Shown here: in pieces, positions 1 through 8,274 of the stretch
Numbering within the stretch: position 1 is the stretch's first letter
How the letters are laid out: each line of letters begins with the position of its first letter
DNA from: Sagittula marina
Lineage (GTDB): Bacteria; Pseudomonadota; Alphaproteobacteria; Rhodobacterales; Rhodobacteraceae
NCBI RefSeq assembly: GCF_014196795.1
Contig: NZ_JACIEJ010000010.1
Span: forward strand, 162,752 to 226,751
Reading direction: 5' to 3'
Length of the DNA stretch: 64,000 bases
Position numbers and translations under genes: made by a program
The notes under the pieces: model-generated
What the model saw: only the letters and a program-made list of their open reading frames with translations
Databases searched by the model: none
What the model was told of the DNA's origin: nothing

Positions 1-119
1 ATGATCGCTGGCTGGAACAATTGTCCGACGTCCCGGGCGAATACCTCGCCGCACGGATCGCGCTGGAACGCAAAGGGCGCATCACCCTTGGTCTGTCACC
101 GCCGGAGGTGTCACCATGA
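1..119 (+). CDS. C-terminal end of a VWA/TPR protein (BatB-like), partial
   Basis: Reading from base 3, an open frame runs into a TGA at 117-119 that overlaps the ATG of the next gene (ATGA). The 38 visible residues begin DRWLEQLSDVPGEYLAARIA and contain a run resembling the tetratricopeptide end of BatB-type von Willebrand factor A proteins (WL..L.D.PG.YL..R..LE). BatB and BatD genes are usual neighbours in Bat (Bacteroides aerotolerance) clusters, which supports the call. Only the tail is present, so the VWA domain itself cannot be checked. The identification is an inference from a short piece and from context. Confidence 0.55.
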   Translation, partial: DRWLEQLSDVPGEYLAARIALERKGRITLGLSPPEVSP

Positions 120-1312
120 GATTTTTGATCTTGTTCCTTTTGGCATGTTTCGCGCCCATGGCCGTGCTCGCGCAAAGCCGCACTGTCGACCCGGCCGATC
201 TGCAACTGTCAGTGACGGTCGAAGACACAGGCCAGACACCCTTTGCCCGCGAGCTGGTCATGCTGACCATTCGCGGGGTCTATCGCCGTCACATCACGCG
301 CGAAACTCTGGAACAGCCAAAGTTGGAAGGGTTCAACTGGACGCAGCTTGGCCCCGACATCTGGCGCGAAGAACGGCTGCGCGGGCAGGCGGTGAAGGTG
401 TTGGAACGGCGCATGGCGCTCTATCCGGAACGGGCGGGGACTCTGGAAATCGGGGCCTTTACCCATCACCTGACGCTGACCGACGAGGGTGACGACTGGT
501 TCGAACACACGATCACCTCCAAGCCGATCAGCATCGAGGTTGCCCCGATGCCAGAGTTTGGGACGGGCGATTGGTGGTTCCCGGTAAAATCGCTGAAAGT
601 GTCGGATCAATGGTCCAACACGCCGGATCAGCTGAGCCCGGGAGAGGGGGTGCTGCGTATCGTTCGCATCGAGGCCCTCGGCGTCACGCCAGAAATGATA
701 CCTCCCATGCCAGATCTGACCTCCCCCTCGGGTATGGTGTTCCCGCATCCCGAAAAGCGGCTGCTGGAATTGTCGCCGGAGGGGCCAGTGACCCATGCGT
801 TTTGGCGCTGGACGATCCAGCCGACCAACGGCCGCTCTGCCGTCGTGGAGCCGATCCGTTTCACATATTTTGATACCCGGGAACGGGTGACGCGGGAGGT
901 GGTGATCTCTGCTCAGAGGGTCGCTTACGACGCGGCAGAGCTGCCGCCCGTGCAACAGCCTGAAATGCCTGCCACATTGCCCGGCTGGCCCTTGGCATTG
1001 CTTGGGACAGTGGTGTTGGCCGTGCTGGCGATTTGGGGGATGCGCGGTCAGCAGCTGGACCGTCAACGGCTGTATCATCGAGTGCCTTTGGTTGACCCGC
1101 AGGCCTGGCGGCTGAGACGTGCGGCGTGGGCGGATAACTTGCCCGACACACGCCGCGCTGCACGCGCGCTGATCCGGCGCGACGGCATACTGGGCTGTGA
1201 GGGCCGCGTTCTCGACGGGTTGGATCGCGGCGTCTTTGCCGCGCGCCCCAGCCAGCAGGATTTACGCGCTTTTTGCCGAGCCTTTCTGAGCGCGCGTCGC
1301 CAAAGGGCTTAA
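116..1312 (+). CDS. BatD-like (oxygen tolerance) membrane-anchored periplasmic protein
   Basis: A 398-residue protein with an N-terminal signal peptide (hydrophobic residues 3-18, cleavage likely after VLAQS). A long periplasmic beta-rich part follows, then one transmembrane helix near residues 290-310 ([18 protein letters not shown]) and a basic cytoplasmic tail of about 85 residues. This is the layout of BatD proteins, which work with VWA-domain BatA/BatB partners at the inner membrane; their exact role is unsettled. The start overlaps the stop of the upstream VWA/TPR gene by ATGA, so the two are translationally coupled. The sequence resembles the family in layout more than in a short diagnostic motif, so the name rests partly on context. 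Confidence 0.72.
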   Translation: MRFLILFLLACFAPMAVLAQSRTVDPADLQLSVTVEDTGQTPFARELVMLTIRGVYRRHITRETLEQPKLEGFNWTQLGPDIWREERLRGQAVKVLERRMALYPERAGTLEIGAFTHHLTLTDEGDDWFEHTITSKPISIEVAPMPEFGTGDWWFPVKSLKVSDQWSNTPDQLSPGEGVLRIVRIEALGVTPEMIPPMPDLTSPSGMVFPHPEKRLLELSPEGPVTHAFWRWTIQPTNGRSAVVEPIRFTYFDTRERVTREVVISAQRVAYDAAELPPVQQPEMPATLPGWPLALLGTVVLAVLAIWGMRGQQLDRQRLYHRVPLVDPQAWRLRRAAWADNLPDTRRAARALIRRDGILGCEGRVLDGLDRGVFAARPSQQDLRAFCRAFLSARRQRA

Positions 1313-1403
1313 GACCTACTGCTGTGTTGTCCGAGGCCCGGTGGCGGTGCACCTTGACGTTGAGGCACCCGATCCAACGGGGCACTCATTTGGGAGGAAT
1401 GAT

Positions 1404-2027
1404 ATGGGACTGCTCGATAAATTCTTTGGCGGTGGTGCGGACCAAGCCGCGGCCAGCGCACCTCGCTACACGCATGTCAAAATTCACCCTCAGGTTGATA
1501 ACGGTATCCCGCCGGTAAATCCGAGCTTTGCCGGTGGCACGTTAAGCTGCAAATGCTCCAGCAAGCCGGTCAAGGTCTCCGTCGGAGCGCAAACCGCCCA
1601 TAATCACGTCTGTGGCTGCACGAAATGCTGGAAGCCCTCCGGCGCGACCTTCAGCCAGATTGCCGTTGTCGCCCGCGACCAGGTGGCCGTCACCGAAAAC
1701 GGCGATAAACTTGACGTCGTCGATCCCAGTGCGGCGATTCAGCGCCATGCCTGCCGAGAGTGCGGCGTGCATATGTATGGCCGGATCGAGAACACGGGCC
1801 ATCCGTTTCACGGACTTGATTTTGTTCACACGGAGCTGTCGGACAAATCAGGATGGGCCGCGCCGACCTTTGCTGCCTTTGTCTCGTCGATTATCGAATC
1901 GGGTGTCCCGCCGGAGCGTATGGACGAGATCCGTGGCCGTCTGACAGAGCTTGGCCTGACACCCTATGATTGTCTGTCGCCGCCTCTTATGGACGCGATT
2001 GCCACGCACGTCGCCAAAAGCAACTGA
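1404..2027 (+). CDS. gfa: S-(hydroxymethyl)glutathione synthase (Gfa)
   Basis: A 207-residue protein that catalyses or assists condensation of formaldehyde with glutathione, the first step of the glutathione-linked formaldehyde oxidation route. The start at 1404 is chosen because GGGAGGA lies 6 bases upstream; the open frame continues upstream but has no ribosome site there. The zinc-binding cysteines expected for the GFA/CENP-V fold are visible: CKCSS near residue 49, then CGCTKC near 70, and CRECGVH near 118. The genes for the next two steps, adhI and fghA, lie 8 kb downstream in the same cluster. The family call is secure. Whether the enzyme speeds the reaction or only carries the adduct is debated in the literature. 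Confidence 0.93.
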   Translation: MGLLDKFFGGGADQAAASAPRYTHVKIHPQVDNGIPPVNPSFAGGTLSCKCSSKPVKVSVGAQTAHNHVCGCTKCWKPSGATFSQIAVVARDQVAVTENGDKLDVVDPSAAIQRHACRECGVHMYGRIENTGHPFHGLDFVHTELSDKSGWAAPTFAAFVSSIIESGVPPERMDEIRGRLTELGLTPYDCLSPPLMDAIATHVAKSN

Positions 2028-2134
2028 AACCTCTGCTTCGTTAAATCGGCATGCGTGAATTTGCGCCGGTGCTCCCTTGAAGCTGTTGCATTATGCCGCA
2101 GCTGCTTTAGCCTCCTGCCGAGGGAGGAACAGCT

Positions 2135-2860
2135 ATGCAACACTTCAAGGTTGCAGCACGAGAGGACCGCGTGTCATCCGTGCTGATTGTCGACGACCAT
2201 CCACTTTTTAGCGATGCACTGGAATCTGCGCTTGAGGGGGTTTTCACCGATTGCCGGTTCGAAAAGGCGAAGTCGCTGAAGGAAGCGTTGAAGGTGCTGG
2301 ATTCTGGCTTCTTGCCCGATCTCGTCATGTTCGACCTGAAATTGCCGGACGTTCAGGGGATTTCTGGGTTCGTCGCGCTGCGCGCCCGCGTGCCGGAAAT
2401 ACCGGTTCTGGTGATTTCTTCTTTGACCTCACGAGCCTTGGTGCATGCCCTGATGGACGAAGGCGCCTCTGGCTTCGTGACCAAGGACACGCCTGTAGAG
2501 GATCTTCAGAAGGTGCTGACCCAAGTTGTGCGTGGCCGCAAACACGTGCCAGTGGAATTCCAGCAGAGCGAGCAGTATTGTGCCACTGAAGCCTCGACCG
2601 ATGACATCAATCACAAGCTGGCAGCGCTGACGCCGCAGCAGAAGAAGGTCATCAAGCTGATCTGTGCGGGCAAGCCGAACAAGCAAATTGCTTATGAGCT
2701 GCAACTCGCCGAAGCCACGGTAAAGGCGCATATCACGGCGCTTCTGCGCCGTTTGGGTGTGAACAACCGAACCCAGGCCGCATTGATGGTAGAGCAAGCA
2801 AATGTGCGCACACCCGGCGTGCAAGACGAGCCCGAAGCTCATAATTTTCTCTGTCACTGA
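2135..2860 (+). CDS. LuxR/NarL-family response regulator of the methylotrophy cluster
   Basis: A 241-residue two-component regulator. The receiver domain occupies about residues 14-135, with the acidic pair D20-D21, the phospho-acceptor D67 (VMFDLKLPD) and the conserved lysine in FVTKDTP. A LuxR-type helix-turn-helix follows at about 165-225 (LTPQQKKVIKLICAGKPNKQ). The start at 2135 follows GAGGGAGGA by about 8 bases; a GTG at 2171 would still keep the receiver intact. It is followed by a FIST protein and a hybrid kinase in the same direction, so the three probably form one signalling unit. Regulators of this type next to xoxF and adhI (FlhR and ErbR/AgmR relatives) control alcohol and formaldehyde oxidation genes in other bacteria; that role here is inferred from position. 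Confidence 0.9.
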   Translation: MQHFKVAAREDRVSSVLIVDDHPLFSDALESALEGVFTDCRFEKAKSLKEALKVLDSGFLPDLVMFDLKLPDVQGISGFVALRARVPEIPVLVISSLTSRALVHALMDEGASGFVTKDTPVEDLQKVLTQVVRGRKHVPVEFQQSEQYCATEASTDDINHKLAALTPQQKKVIKLICAGKPNKQIAYELQLAEATVKAHITALLRRLGVNNRTQAALMVEQANVRTPGVQDEPEAHNFLCH

Positions 2861-2875
2861 TCCGACGCCATTGCC

Positions 2876-4039
2876 ATGAGAGACGAGATTGAAAGCGGCC
2901 TGCCGCGTCATGTGGCAGTGTCCTGGTCCAATATGCCGGACCCGGAACACGCCGCGCGCGAGGCCGCGCAGGGCATCAAAACGCACGACACCTGTTTTGT
3001 CCTTGCCCTGATACCGCCGGGGCACGACACGGATGTCTTGGCACGGGTGTTCGCCGAGGTTCTGGACAGCGTTCCGGTGTTTGGCTGCACCACCGCCGGA
3101 CAGATTACGCCAAATGGATATGAGGCCGACGCGCTCATGCTGATCGGTTTCGGGCGGGATCACTTCCGCTGTGCGTCGACTCTTGTTGCGCCGTTGAAAC
3201 CGCTCTCGATTACCGGAATTTCCGACACCATGACGCGGGCCAACGCCAAGTTTCCGCGCACCGCAGGATGGAACCGTCTGGCGCTGGTGTTTGCAGATGG
3301 GCTGTCGAAACAAGAGGATCTTTTGGCCTCCGTGCTCGAAAGCGTTCTGGAGGATATCCCCGTCTTTGGCGGCTCTGCGGCGGATGGAATGGTGTTTGAG
3401 CGCACGCTGATACTTCACAACGGCAGGTTTCAGGATAACGCCGCGCTGGTTTTGCTGATCGAGACGGACCTCCATTTCGAAGGTCTGTCCTTTGACCACT
3501 TCCTGCCCGACGGAAACGAACTTGTTGTAACCGAGGCCAATACCGAGGAACGACTGGTCACTGAGATCAACGGCGCGCCCGCGGCAAAGGAATATGCAAG
3601 GCTCGTGGGCTGTGCGGTCGAGGATCTGACACCGCAGGTCTTTGCCGAGAACCCCATGTTGGTCTGCCACAAGCAAAACCACTATATTCGTGCAATTCAC
3701 GGCCTCATTGATCAGAATACGCTGTCTTTTCTGGCGGCGATCGACGACGGGCTGGTCATGGTGTTGGGCCGGGGGAAGGGCGTGATCGAAACGCTGGAGA
3801 CCGAGCTGGATCTGCTGGACGCCGCTGGTCAGCGCCCGGATTTCATCCTCGGCTTCGATTGCGTTCTGCGCAAGCTTGAGGTCGACCAAAAGCAATTGGG
3901 TGATCAGGTGTCGGATGTGTTCAGGCGGCGGCGTGTGCTCGGCTTTAACACCTATGGTGAACAGCACTGTGGGCTGCACATGAACCAGACATTCGTTGGC
4001 GTGGCCTTTTATGATCGCAAACGGAGTCGCATGTTTTGA
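2876..4039 (+). CDS. FIST domain sensory protein
   Basis: A 387-residue soluble protein with the N-terminal FIST fold (about 30-225; note VFGCTTAGQITPNGYEAD and the repeat VFGGSAADG) followed by the FIST_C domain (about 226-370, ending in GFNTYGEQHCGLHMNQTF). FIST domains are predicted to bind small ligands such as amino acids and to feed signal transduction. The gene starts 15 bases after the LuxR regulator, and its TGA overlaps the TTG start of the hybrid kinase, so all three are probably cotranscribed. There is no signal peptide, so ligand sensing would be cytoplasmic. The domain call is firm; the ligand is unknown. Confidence 0.9.
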   Translation: MRDEIESGLPRHVAVSWSNMPDPEHAAREAAQGIKTHDTCFVLALIPPGHDTDVLARVFAEVLDSVPVFGCTTAGQITPNGYEADALMLIGFGRDHFRCASTLVAPLKPLSITGISDTMTRANAKFPRTAGWNRLALVFADGLSKQEDLLASVLESVLEDIPVFGGSAADGMVFERTLILHNGRFQDNAALVLLIETDLHFEGLSFDHFLPDGNELVVTEANTEERLVTEINGAPAAKEYARLVGCAVEDLTPQVFAENPMLVCHKQNHYIRAIHGLIDQNTLSFLAAIDDGLVMVLGRGKGVIETLETELDLLDAAGQRPDFILGFDCVLRKLEVDQKQLGDQVSDVFRRRRVLGFNTYGEQHCGLHMNQTFVGVAFYDRKRSRMF

Positions 4040-6288
4040 ACCTGATTGACCCGCTGGAACCGCCAGAGCTGCAACTGCTTCGACAGACCCGCATCATCGA
4101 GGCTCTGGTGCGTCGCGCCACACGCCAGAACGAGATCGGCCAAACCGCCTACAGCGCCTTTCAATCCGCAATCGAATTACAGTCCCAGGTCGCAGCAAAA
4201 ACCCGCGATCTGGAACGAGCCGCCGATGAGCTCAAGAGCATCCGGTTCGAGGGAGAGCGCACGCGCAAAAGCCTCGATGAGGCGCTGGCTGTCATGGGCG
4301 AGGGCTTTGCGCTGTTCACCGACGGCCAGTTGGACATCTGTAACGACCTGTTCCAGCATCTCCTGCCCGATGTGGCGCAACAGGTGGTGCCGGGACTGAC
4401 ACTGCCAGAATATTACGATCTGATGGCGCAATCGCGGGTCGTCGTGTCCACCGACCGGCAAATCCGCGCCGGCGGAACAGAGGGCGTTCCTGCTGCCTCT
4501 TCTGTGATCGAGTTGACCGAAGACCGCTGGTATCAGTTGTCGATGCAGCGCACATCGCTCGACAATACGGTGCTGTTGCTGACCGACATCACCGCCATTG
4601 TGCGGCAGAACCGCTCCGAGAAAGAGCATCTGATCGACCGGCAAGCGGATTACCTGCAGGCGGTCTTTGACAATATGACGTCTGGCGTGTGCAGTTTTTC
4701 GGATACCGGCCAGTTGGTGATGCACAATCACCAGTTTCGGCAGCTGACGGGCCTGCCCATGACCGCGCTGCAAAAGGGTATGACCCTGACGCGATTGCTG
4801 AATTTGATGACGGTGCGCGGTTTCATTGCGGATTATACACTGCGCGAAGTGGACGACTGGCGCCATGAGCTGATCGAAAAAGGCAGGCTGCGCCGGCAGG
4901 TGCGGTCACGCGCGGATCAGGTGTTTGATCTGCAGGCCAACCATCTTCCCGATGGTGGGTTCCTGGTGGAACTCAAGGATGTGACCTTGGAACACCGCGC
5001 CACGGAGACGTTGGAAAAGCGCGTGTCAGAGCGGACCTCGGAACTCACTCAGGCGAATACCCAGCTGACAGAGCAATACGAAGAAAAAGCCCGCGTCGAA
5101 GAGGAGTTGCGCCTCGCGAAGGAACGTGCGGAGGCAGCGGTATCGTCCAAGACACGCTTCCTCGCCGCCGCGAGTCACGATTTGTTGCAGCCGATCAATG
5201 CCGCCAAACTTCTGATCGCTACGCTGCAAAGCCATTCCGCACAGAGTGATCTTGCGCCGATGGTCGGGCGGATCAAGGGAGCCTTCACCTCGATCGAGCA
5301 GTTGCTGCACGCGCTGTTGGATATTTCGAGGCTGGACAGCGCGGACAGCGATACGGTTAGCCCCTCGACGCTGAACCTTGGCGCAATCATGCAAAACGTG
5401 TTCGAGGATCAGACCGCCGTCGCCGAGGAGCGTGGCGTTTCGCTGCGTATGGTGCCTTGCAACGTCTATGTGCGCTCGGATTCGCTGTATCTTTTGCGCT
5501 CCATTCAGAACCTTGTGGTGAACGCGATCCAATACACCCCTCGCGGCGGGCAGGTTTTGCTGGGTTGCCGCCGCAAGGAGGGGCGGATCGTGCTTCAGGT
5601 CTGGGACACGGGCATCGGCATCGGGGCCGAGGATCAGTCTCGTATTTTCGAGGAATTCGCCCGCGCCGGAAATGTCCCCGCCGGGTCCGGTGTCGGCCTG
5701 GGGCTCAGTATCGTTGAGCGGACCTGTCGCCATTTGGGCCACCGCTTATGGATGTCATCCGAGGTCGGCGTCGGCTCTGTCTTTTGCATCGAATTGGACG
5801 AGGTGCACCCGGACACCATGCTTGAAATTCCGCCGACTTTGCCAGTCTCCAGCGCCTCGCTCGAAGGGTGCATCGCGCTGGTGGTGGAAAACGACGATGA
5901 CGTGCTCTTTGCCACGACGCAGACATTGGAAACATGGGGGGCCAGCGTGCTCGCCGCAAAATCCACCGAAGAGGCGCTTGGACATATGCGTGACATGGGT
6001 ATTCCACCGGACATCATGCTGGTGGATTACCAGCTGGACGGCTCTGATACAGGGCTGGCAACCATCGCCGCCGTGCGCGACGAAAGCGCCACGCACGTTC
6101 CCGCGATCATGATCACCGCCGACCGCCGGGAACGCCTGCTGCGCGCCGGGGCAGAGCAGGATTTCGCGGTCATGACCAAACCAGTACAGGTCTCGCGTCT
6201 GCGGCCCCTTATCGAATGGAAGCTGCGCGTCGGGACTGCGCCGAAAGTCGGCAATGACAGCATATGCGCTGTCGCTCATCTTGGGTAA
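4036..6288 (+). CDS. PAS-containing hybrid sensor histidine kinase with C-terminal receiver
   Basis: A 750-residue cytoplasmic hybrid kinase with no transmembrane segment. Order: N-terminal coiled region (1-80), a PAS-like domain (about 85-190), a second PAS (about 210-320), a coiled coil (325-370), HisKA with H381 in FLAAASHDLLQPINAAK, HATPase_c (about 485-600, with N-box NLVVNAIQY and G-boxes DTGIGIG and GVGLGLSI), and a receiver with phospho-acceptor D664 (MLVDYQLD). This is the ErcS/NahK-like architecture found near quinoprotein alcohol dehydrogenases. The start is a TTG overlapping the FIST stop (TTGA), with GGAG about 10 bases upstream. Its partner is most likely the LuxR regulator at 2135, with the FIST protein as signal input. 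Confidence 0.93.
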   Translation: MNLIDPLEPPELQLLRQTRIIEALVRRATRQNEIGQTAYSAFQSAIELQSQVAAKTRDLERAADELKSIRFEGERTRKSLDEALAVMGEGFALFTDGQLDICNDLFQHLLPDVAQQVVPGLTLPEYYDLMAQSRVVVSTDRQIRAGGTEGVPAASSVIELTEDRWYQLSMQRTSLDNTVLLLTDITAIVRQNRSEKEHLIDRQADYLQAVFDNMTSGVCSFSDTGQLVMHNHQFRQLTGLPMTALQKGMTLTRLLNLMTVRGFIADYTLREVDDWRHELIEKGRLRRQVRSRADQVFDLQANHLPDGGFLVELKDVTLEHRATETLEKRVSERTSELTQANTQLTEQYEEKARVEEELRLAKERAEAAVSSKTRFLAAASHDLLQPINAAKLLIATLQSHSAQSDLAPMVGRIKGAFTSIEQLLHALLDISRLDSADSDTVSPSTLNLGAIMQNVFEDQTAVAEERGVSLRMVPCNVYVRSDSLYLLRSIQNLVVNAIQYTPRGGQVLLGCRRKEGRIVLQVWDTGIGIGAEDQSRIFEEFARAGNVPAGSGVGLGLSIVERTCRHLGHRLWMSSEVGVGSVFCIELDEVHPDTMLEIPPTLPVSSASLEGCIALVVENDDDVLFATTQTLETWGASVLAAKSTEEALGHMRDMGIPPDIMLVDYQLDGSDTGLATIAAVRDESATHVPAIMITADRRERLLRAGAEQDFAVMTKPVQVSRLRPLIEWKLRVGTAPKVGNDSICAVAHLG

Positions 6289-6304
6289 CAGGGAGGAACC
6301 GACC

Positions 6305-6973
6305 ATGCGCAAGACACTGACGACCATCGCCATTCTACTGGCGATGACGGCGCCGCTTTCGGCAGAGACGCTGGACGGACAGCAGACCTATGACCTGCTG
6401 TTCAAAGAGGGCACCCTGACACCGGTGTCCAAGGATATGGCTCTGCGCTATCAACGCGAGGTCTCGAACAGCCTCAAACCCGACGCGGCAGAACGCGACA
6501 CAGGCAGCATCGTGCTGTCGTTCGAGGAGAAGGCGGCAACGATGGCGCTGCTGCAGTTCCAACAGGATGGCAAAAAACGCGGGCTTGGCAGCTTTCCGGC
6601 CAGCGTTGGCAACCCGATGATCATGTATTTCTACGAAACCGTCGTGCGTGACATGGCGGAGGCCGCCGGTGGCAGTCCCTTCTATATCCGCAATAGGGTC
6701 AAGGAATCGCTTATTCGACCGACTGAGCCTGTCGTCGGAGAGGCGGAGGTAAACGGGGAAACCGTGTCGACACAGACCGTCCGCTTGTATCCCTTTGCCA
6801 ATGATCCCAATCGCGCGCAGATGAAAGGTTTTGGCGATCTCGAACTGACCGTCACGATGTCCGAGGACGTGCCCGGCTGGTACCTAAGCCTCGAAGCGCT
6901 CGCACAGGGGGAAGGCGACACGCCGGTCTATCACTCGGAAATCGATTTCACCGCTTTGGAGGCGTCGGAATGA
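6305..6973 (+). CDS. secreted protein of unknown function in the XoxF cluster
   Basis: A 222-residue protein with a clear signal peptide (MRKTLTTIAILLAMTAPLSA, cleavage before ETLDG). The start at 6305 is fixed by GGGAGGA 6 bases upstream; the longer open frame from 6254 overlaps the kinase and lacks a ribosome site. The mature part shows no cysteine pair, haem motif or metal-binding motif that I recognise. It starts just after the hybrid kinase and overlaps the next small secreted gene by ATGA. I do not recognise a family. Its position among periplasmic XoxF accessory genes suggests a periplasmic role in methanol oxidation, which is inference only. Confidence 0.8.
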   Translation: MRKTLTTIAILLAMTAPLSAETLDGQQTYDLLFKEGTLTPVSKDMALRYQREVSNSLKPDAAERDTGSIVLSFEEKAATMALLQFQQDGKKRGLGSFPASVGNPMIMYFYETVVRDMAEAAGGSPFYIRNRVKESLIRPTEPVVGEAEVNGETVSTQTVRLYPFANDPNRAQMKGFGDLELTVTMSEDVPGWYLSLEALAQGEGDTPVYHSEIDFTALEASE

Positions 6974-7311
6974 GGGCGCTTCTCCTCGCGGTTTTCTTGC
7001 CCTTCGCTGCAAACGCACAGGACACGGCGCAACGATTCAACGACTATCCAACGGCCGCCCGCGCGGATTATGTCTTTGCCTGCATGCAAACCAACGGTCG
7101 ATCGCGTGAGATGTTGCAGAAATGCGCTTGTTCCATCGACGAAATCGCCGCCATATTGCCCTATGAGGGATACCTTCAGGCCGAAACAGTCCTGTCCATG
7201 CGCCGCACCGGAGGCGAGCGCATGGCCGTCTTCAACTCCGCTGTGGCCGCCGAGGATCTGGTGAAGGCGCTGCGGCGTGCGCAGGCCGAAGCCGAATTGG
7301 TCTGTTTCTGA
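6970..7311 (+). CDS. small secreted protein of unknown function in the XoxF cluster
   Basis: A 113-residue protein with a short signal peptide (MRALLLAVFLPFAANA, cleavage before QDTAQ), giving a mature part of about 97 residues. Cysteines occur in CMQTN, KCACS and the C-terminal VCF, so one or two disulfides are possible in the periplasm. The start overlaps the stop of the preceding secreted gene by ATGA, so the two are translationally coupled and probably act together. I do not recognise a family. There is no CXXCH haem motif, so it is not a cytochrome. Confidence 0.78.
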   Translation: MRALLLAVFLPFAANAQDTAQRFNDYPTAARADYVFACMQTNGRSREMLQKCACSIDEIAAILPYEGYLQAETVLSMRRTGGERMAVFNSAVAAEDLVKALRRAQAEAELVCF

Positions 7312-7319
7312 GGTAGGTT

Positions 7320-7335
7320 GGCCCCCGCGGGGGCC
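7320..7335. terminator. GC-rich palindrome between convergent genes
   Basis: A perfect 16-base palindrome, GGCCCCCGCGGGGGCC, lies between the stop at 7311 on the plus strand and the stop at 7346 on the minus strand. As a hairpin it would form a 6-bp GC stem with a CGCG loop. No T-run follows on either side, so it would be a weak intrinsic terminator for either direction. Confidence 0.4.
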
Positions 7336-7345
7336 GCCCGTGATC

Positions 7346-8149
7346 TCAGCCTTCTGCTGTCTTGGCCAGGACCTGTTCGAACGCATTTCCTTCGGTATCC
7401 GTTGCTTTCACGGTCAGGGCGGGCACGCCATTGTCCATGTAGCTGAAGCGAAACACAGGGTTTTCGGAAATCGAGATGCCGCCGTCCATTGTGAACAGCA
7501 GGTCATCTCCTTGCCAGACCTCCAGATGGTCGATGAAATGCGCGGGAATAAAAAGCTGTGTGATCTGATTGCGTTGCAAGCCGGAGTAGTTCGGGTGCCG
7601 CAACATGATCTGAGCTTCACGCCGTGCGGTGGACTGCTGCGTCGCATCGCCGAACATTCGCAACTTCATCTGGCCGAGACCTGCCAAAGCTTGATCCGGA
7701 TCTCGCGAAGCCGGGGCGGAACATCCTCCGGACGCCTTCACAAAGCGCCCGGTCATATAGGTGGCCTCTGGCGTTTGGGTCAGGACACGCACGTTGGAAT
7801 ACTGGTTTACGCGAACTCTGAGTTCGAAATCGATAGGGCTCATGGCGGGGCCAAAGCTCAGTTCCGCCGCGACCGGGGCTGGGTTCTCATCAATCACGAC
7901 GGTGGCGTGCGTGATAACCGCTGTGGGGTCCGTCTGGCGCAAAATCACGGGCACCGTTGCCGCATCATGGGCGCGATACGGCGCCTCGACCAACAGCGGA
8001 CCTCCGTCTATGGGGACGGTCTCCCCAACCAAATCAAATCTCAGATCGTCCCAGGTGGGGCCGTCTGTCAGTGGGTTCTGGATGCCCTCGGCCCAAACAG
8101 GCATCGCCAGCAGTGCCAGGATCGCTGCCGTTCTAAAAGCATATGCCAT
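7346..8149 (-). CDS. quinoprotein dehydrogenase-associated SoxYZ-like carrier
   Basis: A 267-residue periplasmic protein with a signal peptide (cleavage near PVWAEG). The N-terminal part resembles SoxY and ends in GGCSAP with C143, comparable to the C-terminal GGC cysteine on which SoxY carries sulfur intermediates. The C-terminal part resembles SoxZ (about 165-265, IMLRHPNYSGLQRNQ). Such SoxYZ fusions are recurrent neighbours of PQQ alcohol dehydrogenases rather than of sulfur-oxidation genes. It is transcribed away from the metallohydrolase gene at 8275, with AGGAGGAG ahead of the ATG. What C143 carries in this setting is not known. Confidence 0.88.
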   Translation of the reverse strand: MAYAFRTAAILALLAMPVWAEGIQNPLTDGPTWDDLRFDLVGETVPIDGGPLLVEAPYRAHDAATVPVILRQTDPTAVITHATVVIDENPAPVAAELSFGPAMSPIDFELRVRVNQYSNVRVLTQTPEATYMTGRFVKASGGCSAPASRDPDQALAGLGQMKLRMFGDATQQSTARREAQIMLRHPNYSGLQRNQITQLFIPAHFIDHLEVWQGDDLLFTMDGGISISENPVFRFSYMDNGVPALTVKATDTEGNAFEQVLAKTAEG

Positions 8150-8274
8150 GCCTTACTCCTCCTCGCATGGATGATCTTCAAGCTTGGCACACTGCGCCGC
8201 ATCGCCCTACAGCGCATTAAGTCTAAGTGGAGCGCCCCCCGCGCTGTGGCAGGATAAGCGTGGGAGGATCTGTC

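Noticed and set aside
1..492. A plus-strand frame of 163 codons starting at base 1
   Set aside because: It overlaps the better-supported BatD gene in another frame; the real upstream gene is read from base 3 and stops at 119.
2429..3979. A 516-codon minus-strand open frame opposite the FIST gene
   Set aside because: It is the shadow of the FIST and LuxR genes, which carry clear domains; the antisense product has none.
6305..7311. The secreted pair considered as lanmodulin-like lanthanide-binding proteins
   Set aside because: No EF-hand loops with regularly spaced acidic residues are present in either protein.
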